Assembly (NCBI RefSeq): GCF_020379485.1
Contig: NC_063445.1
Span: 52,353,422-52,417,421 of the forward strand
Source: Brassica napus
Lineage: Eukaryota > Streptophyta > Magnoliopsida > Brassicales > Brassicaceae
Length of the DNA stretch: 64,000 bases
Direction of reading: 5' to 3'
Shown: positions 57,349 to 64,000 of the stretch, one piece after another
How positions within the stretch are numbered: the first letter of the stretch is position 1
Layout of the letters: the number at the start of each line of letters is the position of its first letter
Notes under the pieces: generated by a model
What the model was told of the DNA's origin: nothing
Seen by the model: only the letters and a program-made list of their open reading frames with translations
The model's database searches: none
Program-made: the position numbers and the translations under genes

Positions 57349-60300
57349 ATGTCTAGGATGAATATGAAGATCGATAAGTTTACTGGAAGGAACAATTTCA
57401 GTCTCTGGCAAATCAAGATGAAGGCGTTGCTGAAGCAACAAGGTCTTTGGGCACCGTTGTCAGGGAAGAAGGTTGAACCTGTTACTACTGAGATGGAGGT
57501 TACTGAAGAGAAGGCATATTCAACAATTTTGTTGTGTCTGGCAGATGAGTTCATCATCGAAGTTTCCGGTGTTGATGTTGCAGCTGATTTGTGGTCGAAG
57601 TTAGAGAACCTATACATGACGAAGTCTCTGACTAAGAAGCTACTTTTGAAACAACGTCTTTTCGCTCTGAGGATGCAAGAAGGTACACAACTCCAAGATC
57701 ATCTTGACAGTCTAAATTCCATCTTATTGGATCTGAGGAATATTGATGTTAAGGTGGAAGATGAGGAAGCGGCACTGATTTTGTTGGTATCACTACCAAA
57801 CTCCTATGAGAACTTTGTTCAGTCATTCATAGGGAGTAAGGATACAGTGAGTTTGGAGGAAGTCAGGTCAGCACTTCATAGCAGGGAGTTGCGACACAAG
57901 GCATCTGGTTCTGGTACAGATGACCAAGCTTCTGGGTTGTTTGTAAGTGGTGGAAAGAACTTTGGAAAAGACAAGAAGTCGAAAGACAAAAGGTCGTTTT
58001 CAAAGGGTCCTAAACCAACTGATATTTGCAATTACTGCAAAGAGAAAGGACATTGGAAATCTGATTGTCCTAAGAAGAAGAAGCAGACTGCGCTGGTTGC
58101 TCATGGAAAAACACATCCTAGAGATGTGTGGGTCCTGGACACATGCGCATCTTATCATATGTGTCCAAGGAGAGAATGGTTCTCAGAGTATGAGGCAGTG
58201 ACTGATGGCAAGATCAAGATGGCGAATGACTTTGCTTGCGATATTGCAGGAATCGGTTCTATTAAGCTCATGACACATGATGATAGAGTTTGCACGTTGA
58301 CTGGAGTTAGACATGTTCCATCTATGTCCAAGAACTTGATCTCAGTTAGTCTTTTGGATAGCAGAGGTTTCAAGTATTCAGGTGGAGATGGAGTTCTGAG
58401 TGTCTACAGGGGTTCAGATGTGATTCTCAGAGGTTTCATTCATGGTACTTTGTATTTGCTGGAAGGTTCTACGGTTTCAAGTTCAACAAATGTTGCATCT
58501 CCAGAGGTTCGCAAGGAAGATATGGACAAGTTGTGGCATATGAGGCTTGGACATATGGGCGAGCGTGGGATGCAGATTGTGTCGAAGCAGGATCTTCTTT
58601 GTGGTCATAAGACTAAGAGCCTTGAGTTCTGTGATCACTCTTTGTTTGGGAAGCTGCACAGAAAGAAGTTTCCTAAGGTTGTTCATAAAACAAAAGGCAC
58701 GCTGGATTACATCCATTCAGATTGTTGGGGGTCCCTCCAAGGTGGAGTCGCTGAAGGGTCACAGGTATTTTGTGTCCATGATTGATGACTATTCGAGGAA
58801 GACTTGGATAACATTCATGAAGCACAAAAGTGAAGCTTTCAACAGCTTCAAGGAGTGGAAGATAATGGTGGAGAATCAAACTGAGAAGAAGATTAAGAGG
58901 CTTTGTACTGATAATGGTCTGGAATTCTGTTCAACAGAGTTCAATCAGTTTTGTAAGGATGCATGGATTGCTAGGCATCATACAATCAGGTATACACCAC
59001 AGCAGAATGGTGTAGCAGAGAGAATGAACCAGACATTGCTGGAGAGAGCGAGGTGCATGCTTTCTAATGCTGGTTTAGAGAAGAGGTTTTGGGCTGAGGT
59101 AGTGAACACGTCTTGTTATTTGATCAATCTTGGACCGCATACAGGGATCGAGTGTCGAATACCTAATGAGGTATGGTCAGGCAGATCTGCTGATTATTTT
59201 ATTCTGAGAGTCTTTGGTTGCACGGTTTACTATCATGTTAATGAAGGAAAGCTGGAACCAAGAGCGAAGAAGGGAGTGTTTATGGGCTATGGAGATGGTG
59301 TAAAGGGATACAGAGTTTGGTCTCCATCTGAGAAACGGGTTGTTATGAGCAGGAACGTTGTGTTTGATGAGAGTTCTATGTTCAAAGTTTCAGCTGAGTC
59401 CATTTCAGAAGCAGATCAGGAGGATGTTGACAAGCAGGTGGAGCTGCAGGAAGTGCAGTCAGACTACCCAGGATCAACCGATCCAGTGTCAGGGAGCGAT
59501 CGATCTATGCCAGACACAGGATTGGGTGATGGCAGAGATCTCCGATCGATGTTTGACAACACGAGATCGATCAATCCTCAGGAAGAGAGCGAGCGATCGA
59601 CGTCTGATGAGCAGCCTCAATCTTCTAATTCTAGAAATCAACGTATTGGGTCTGAAAAACGCAGTATTGCTAAAGACAGACCAAGGAGGGTTGATGTTAG
59701 GCCACCAGAGAGATATCGGTTTGAAGATATGGTGGGTTATGCACTACAGGTTGCAGAGGAAGTGGACACATACGAGCCGTCTACTTACAGAGAAGCCATT
59801 TCAAGTTATGCATCTGAGAAATGGTTTGCTTCAATGGGAGATGAGATGGAATCTCATGAAAAGAATCACACATGGGATCTGGTCACACTACCACCTGGGA
59901 GAAAAGTTGTGACTTGCAAGTGGATTTATAAGCTAAAAGAAGGTCAGTCACCAGAAGAGGGAGTCAAGTATAAATCTCGAGTTGTTGCTAGAGGTTTCAG
60001 TCAAAGAGAAAGCGTGGACTACAATGAGATATTATCACCCGTGATCAGACACACCTTTATCAGAGTGCTATTGGCGTTAGTAGCACGTCAGGATCTGGAG
60101 TTGGAGCAACTTGATGTGAAGACTGCTTTTCTTCATGGAGAGCTTGAGGAGGAGATCTATATGACTCAGCCTGAGGGTTTTCTATTTCCTGGTAAAGAAG
60201 ATCATGTGTGCAAGTTGAGGAAGTCGATGTATGGACTTAAGCAGTCTCCTAGACAGTGGTACAAGAGGTTTGACAGTTATATGGTCAAGTTGGGCTACGA

Positions 60301-61185
60301 CAGGAGTCCTTATGACTGTTGTGTCTACATGAGCAAGGTGGAGGATGAGTCGTATATCTACCTGGTGCTGTATGTAGACGACATGCTGATAGCTGCCAAG
60401 AAGAAGTGTTATGTTCAGAAGCTGAAAGAACTACTGAGTTCTGAGTTTGAGATGAAAGATTTGGGTGCTGCGAGGAAGATTCTAGGAATGGAGATCTTCA
60501 GGGATAGGACGAAGAAGAAGCTGTTCTTGTCACAAAAGGCCTACATTGAAAAGGTCTTGACAAGATTCGGGATGCTTAATGTTAAGCCTATCGATACTCC
60601 ATGTGCTGCAAATTTTCATCCTACCATGAGTGATGAAATGTCTGAAGGGGAAATCGATTATATGTCACGTGTTCCTTATGCTAGTGTTGTAGGAAGTTTG
60701 ATGTATGCTATGGTTTGTACAAGACCAGATCTTGCACACGCAGTCAGTGTTGTGAGTAGGTTCATGGTTCAGCCGCGAAAGGAGCATTGGATCACTGTGA
60801 AGAGGATTTTCCGGTACCTTAAGGGTATATCTGATGTTGGTCTTGTCTATGGAGACAAGGATCCGAGACTGGTTACTGGGTATTCTGATTCGGATTATGC
60901 AGGAGATCTATGATTGGTTACGTATTTACTTTGGGTGGTTCTGTTGTGAGCTGGAAGGCGACTTTGCAGTCGACAGTGACTTTGTCTACAACTGAGGCAG
61001 AGTATATGGCATTGACAGAAGCTGCTAAGGAGGCAATATGGTTGAGAGGATTGGTCAGTGATCTTGGTCTTCATCATGATCAGGCTACTGTGTTTTGTGA
61101 TAGCTTAAGTGCTATCTGCTTAGCCAAGGATCATGTTCATCATGAGAGAACCAAGCATATCGGTGTAGGATTCAAGTCAAGGTGA
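57349..61185 (+). pseudogene. Broken gag-pol of Copia 2
   Basis: Gag starts MSRMNMKIDKFTGRNNFSLW and has a CCHC knuckle (CNYCKEKGHWKSDC near 58028). The protease active-site block reads VLDTCASYHMCP near 58130, with the Gly of D-S/T-G replaced by Cys. The integrase zinc region (LWHMRLGH then FCDHSLFGK, expected Cys replaced by Ser) and core (DNGLEFC, TPQQNGVAERMN) follow. RT carries YVDDMLIA (near 60380), then comes RNase H (STTEAEYMALTEAAKEAIWL). Breaks: a frameshift at the G run ~58725-58730, a frame change with a small deletion at ~60905, and a deletion after HHERTKHIGVGF that removes the end of RNase H. It cannot encode a working polyprotein. Upstream of each break the frame is long, so decay is moderate. 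Confidence 0.93.
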
Positions 61186-61190
61186 AGATT

Positions 61191-61479
61191 TGTTGAATAA
61201 TGCCTTGAATATTTTGGGCCTTAGTCTTTTGAGACCCACTAGTGCTAGGGTTTTCCGAGACATAACTATATATATTTTGTGCCCCCTCTAAACCTAGTTA
61301 GCAGCTGTAGAGAAACTAGATCTGATATTCTTGTAGACAGATCTCTGTAGTTCCTCTATCAATAAAATCTCTCTTTGCCCGTGGAAGTAGCCGTTAGGGG
61401 TGAACCACGTTAAATCTCTTTGTTTTTTTTTATTGTTTATCCATCTGTTAATCTCTATCTTCTCACATCCGTCACAACA
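61191..61479 (+). repeat. 3' LTR of Copia 2
   Basis: 289 bp, TGTTGAATAATGCC ... CACAACA, preceded by the purine-rich aaggtgaagatt polypurine tract. Confidence 0.93.
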
Positions 61480-61484
61480 GTTTC

Positions 61485-61852
61485 AGTTGTTATGCTGATC
61501 TTCTACCTCGGATTGTCTAGAAGAACTAAAAATAGTTCTCTCATGTGCCACAACTTGGATGTCCTCGAGAAATAGGGTGCATATTTAATTTTGATTAAAA
61601 AAGTATTATGCAAATTATAAGAAACAAACTAGTTTTTCACTCTTAGCAAATGGAAAAACTTCACAAAAACGTTACCACCGCATTCACCGAGCCATCGATA
61701 AATCATAAATCCCAGGTTGGTCATCTGGTCATCGCACAAAGGCTGGTTTTCACCTTCCTTACAAGTCAACACAACTTTTGCTATCACCTGATATTCTTCA
61801 CTATCCCTCCACCCCTTCATATCCATAGCTTTGATACCATATTATATAGTTT
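61485..61852. other. Intergenic downstream of MMS19, no supported gene
   Basis: Sits between Copia 2 and the short retroelement; nothing recognised. Confidence 0.5.
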
Positions 61853-62168
61853 AAGGAACTAGATGTCATGTGGTTAGTCGGATGAAGATTGAAAGGAAAG
61901 TGAAATTGCAGTGCTTGGCTTGATTTCGGTTAAGTTGGCGATGGATATCTGGCGAAGATGTGGGATCAGTTTACAATCCGTTGAGGCTTAGATTTTTTTT
62001 CTCCTATTGTAGTTTCTTTTCTCTCTTTGTATGTTTAGTCATCAACATTATCTATTTGTGAGAACCACTATTTCTTTGACAGCCAGCCGGAACTGGAAGC
62101 TCTGTTCTGGTGCCCTAGTCAGGATTATTATTTTAATTGATTTATATCTTAAAAAAGGAACTAGATGT
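61853..62168 (+). mobile_element. Short 5'-truncated poly(A) retroelement with 14-bp target duplication
   Basis: aaggaactagatgt at 61853-61866 and 62155-62168 encloses 288 bp (61867-62154) ending in an A run. The 3' half (GTAGTTTCTTTTCTCTC, TATGTTTAGTCATCAACA, then TTTATATCTT-poly(A)) looks like a plant LINE 3' UTR; no coding remnant is recognisable. It does not resemble the 2.6-kb/40.8-kb family. Confidence 0.75.
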
Positions 62169-62396
62169 AGTGTAGTGAAAGTCTAGATCATAGATGAAGA
62201 CTTGTCTATTAGTATCCTTCATATATAACAGAATAGCAAATAGGGGTATAAATGCATCATAAAGACCCAAAGACTTTAGACTCAAGAGGATACATGTGCC
62301 AGTCCCGGTAAGGAAACTAACTCTATAAGAATACAGTAAAGATACTGCATTGCTTCAAGAAACATAACTTGGCTTCATGAAACTCTGAATCAAACT

Positions 62397-64000
62397 TCAG
62401 AAAGGGGTACTCCTGGATGAGATCGACGTCCTGCTTTTGACAATTCATCAGAATCATATCCCAAGATAATGGCTAATACGAGTCATAAAAAAGACTATTA
62501 ATCAATTTAATGTTGACTTACCAAGCCTGCCTGCATTTAATCGCTTCTTCTCTAACTCTACGTTTTGGATCATCGAGTGCCTTTGTTACTGCTTGTAAAA
62601 CCTTAAAGCATAATTTCAAAGTCATAAAAACTCAGTTGTTACTCTCATATTAAAAACTTTGTGTTAAGATCTTTCAACTAACCTCTCTTCTGAAAGGATA
62701 GATTCTTCCATGGGGCAATTCCAACAAAGTAGCAAGACACTGAATCGCCGTCTCCCTTACAACCTGCACACCGTTTTAACATAAAAATCTCCTTAGAAGA
62801 TCCAAGAATCAATCCCACTGGGAGCAAAAAGAAGATATAGAAGATGCTTCTGCAGAGAAAATGATTTGTTACCATTAGATGTGGGTATGATGTAAGCTTG
62901 ACCAGGCATTCGATGATTCTGTGTGCATTATCACTGACTGATTGTTGACCTGCCAAACAGAGCAACGAGGTTTCATATAATGCAATAGCTTTCACATTCC
63001 AGCATCTAATTTTTCTTACCTTTAATATCAGTAAGCGTTCCAGATAAAACCAGTAACAGACTGAAAAGTGTTTCTTTATGCACAGAGTCAACGCTTAAGA
63101 CAGACAAGCCTTCCAATATCACCGAGAGCAGCTGCACTGACAATGGTCTACTAAGAAACTGTTTATAAAGGTAGAAAATACAAACTCTATCTTGCGGCTT
63201 ACCTTTTTGGTATTGTCCAATATGACCGTAACTGGAACGTTGGATACAACATGCGCGAGAGCGACATGCAACATTGTCCTGAAACAATGACAAAACTAGT
63301 CAGCTGGAATTGGTTGCCACAATACGTAGAAACTATTATGACTTTCATTCAAACCTACAGCATATAAAGAAGTAACTAGAAATAGAGTTAAAGATTGGTC
63401 TACCTTGAGAGTGGAGTCTGGGAATTCACAATCAACGACTCCAAAATAGGAACTGTTATAGAGAAAAACCGTTGCTTATAGAGTGGCCGTATAACTGCAT
63501 GAAACTTTCTGTTCAGACACACTTCCGAATCAGACATTAGTGTGAGGAATGCATCAGCTGCATGTTTCATGGCAGAAGGATGCAGAGCATTCCCGGAACT
63601 GTTAGTTGATTTTAAGCATTCCATTAGTACCAGAGCTATTTCATTAACTCTTTTATCACCCCGCATGAGTAAACCTTTCCCAATCCACGCTAGACCTGTG
63701 ATGGCGCGGGTCTGAAGGTCCAGCGAACCACAGAAACCTAAACATATCTTTCCCAAAAATGTCTCACTTCCACATATAGTTTTACTAGAGTCGCTCTCGT
63801 GAAATATTATATCACATGCTTCTTCCAAGGAACAATCGGTTGAGATATTTGTTCCACCAGAACCCGTCACCAATTTGTTAATCATTGAACCCAAAGCTTG
63901 AGCCGCTCGGATATAACCCTTAAGAAAGGATACCAAAAACAGATCTACAAGTGACTTCACATCTGGAATGGATGCCTTGGGAGATGCACCTATGATAACT
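62397..64000 (-). CDS. MMS19: MMS19 cytosolic Fe-S assembly / DNA repair protein, C-terminal part
   Basis: Seven exons are inside the window: 64000 (open at the edge) to 63404, 63278-63203, 63131-63020, 62949-62873, 62763-62683, 62601-62522 and 62430-62397, all in phase, ending TGA. They encode ~350 residues of HEAT repeats: QTRAITGLAWIGKGLLMRG, TMLHVALAHVVSNVPVTVIL, EGLSVLSVDSVHKETLFSLL, HRIIECLVKLTSYPHLM, RETAIQCLATLLELPHGRIYPF, DDPKRRVREEAIKCRQAW. MMS19 is the scaffold of the cytosolic Fe-S targeting complex serving DNA helicases and polymerases; the HEAT C-terminus binds CIAO1 and clients. The last exon reads TSISSRSTPF after RQAW, longer than the Arabidopsis end I recall (ASIA), so the C-terminal tip is lineage-specific or misplaced. 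The N-terminal two thirds lie outside the window. Confidence 0.93.

Larger units (their letters stand above)
57022..61479 (+). mobile_element. Copia-type LTR retrotransposon 2 (Tnt1-like order)
   Basis: Target duplication GTTTC at 57017-57021 and 61480-61484. LTRs 57022-57310 and 61191-61479, each 289 bp, TGTTGAATAA ... CACAACA. By eye they differ at about 25 sites, mostly transitions. A solo LTR of this family sits at 38604-38971. Confidence 0.95.

Overview
This is a plant nuclear window, almost certainly from a Brassicaceae species. It is AT-rich, its genes have GT-AG introns, and it is full of class I and class II transposons. The recognisable single-copy genes appear in the order known from Arabidopsis thaliana chromosome 5: eRF1 (At5g47880), complex I B8 subunit (At5g47890), RBOHD (At5g47910), a DUF761 protein (At5g47920), ribosomal protein S27 (At5g47930), the mitochondrial DnaJ GFA2 (At5g48030), laccase TT10/LAC15 (At5g48100) and MMS19 (At5g48120). 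Orthology is inferred from remembered protein families and gene order; no alignment was run. Several Arabidopsis genes of this interval are absent (for example everything between S27 and GFA2), as expected after polyploidy and fractionation.

Layout. 1-6.2 kb: repeats (SINE-like head, a 508-bp tandem duplication, a 1.7-kb poly(A) retroposon with an 18-bp target duplication, a MITE candidate). 6.3-10.5 kb: an ACD6-like ankyrin/PGG membrane protein whose second intron holds a hAT-type MITE and a Helitron, both with exact ends. 11.7-14.2 kb: divergent eRF1 / complex I B8 pair with an LTR-like sequence filling the shared promoter. 15.7-21.0 kb: a PIF/Harbinger element with TTA target duplication and three same-strand genes: GRF zinc finger plus membrane anchor, Myb/SANT-like protein, DDE transposase. 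22.0-27.6 kb: a Copia element (132-bp LTRs) whose 3' LTR is split by a hAT-like and a Harbinger-like MITE. 28.1-30.0 kb: a deletion derivative of the Harbinger family, keeping the GRF gene and the transposase tail. 30.2-31.5 kb: two fold-back elements with telomere-like cores. 31.8-36.3 kb: RBOHD. 38.6-39.0 kb: solo LTR. 39.5-40.1 kb: DUF761 gene. 40.8-41.5 kb: second copy of the poly(A) retroposon. 42.7-43.9 kb: a MULE with ~124-bp TIRs and an intact two-exon gene of unknown function. 44.8-45.4 kb: RPS27. 46.5-49.7 kb: GFA2 (18 exons). 50.1-55.7 kb: TT10 laccase (6 exons), intron 4 invaded by Helitrons. 57.0-61.5 kb: a second Copia element (289-bp LTRs). 62.4-64.0 kb: the 3' end of MMS19.

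The host genes do not form a functional cluster; they cover translation, respiration, ROS signalling, seed-coat flavonoid oxidation and DNA/Fe-S maintenance. The most unusual material is in the mobile DNA: the GRF zinc-finger gene retained inside two PIF/Harbinger elements, the unknown gene inside a long-TIR MULE, and an LTR positioned to promote a divergent eRF1 that lacks about ten conserved residues. Exon boundaries were placed by hand from GT-AG sites and reading-frame phase; all host-gene models close in frame.
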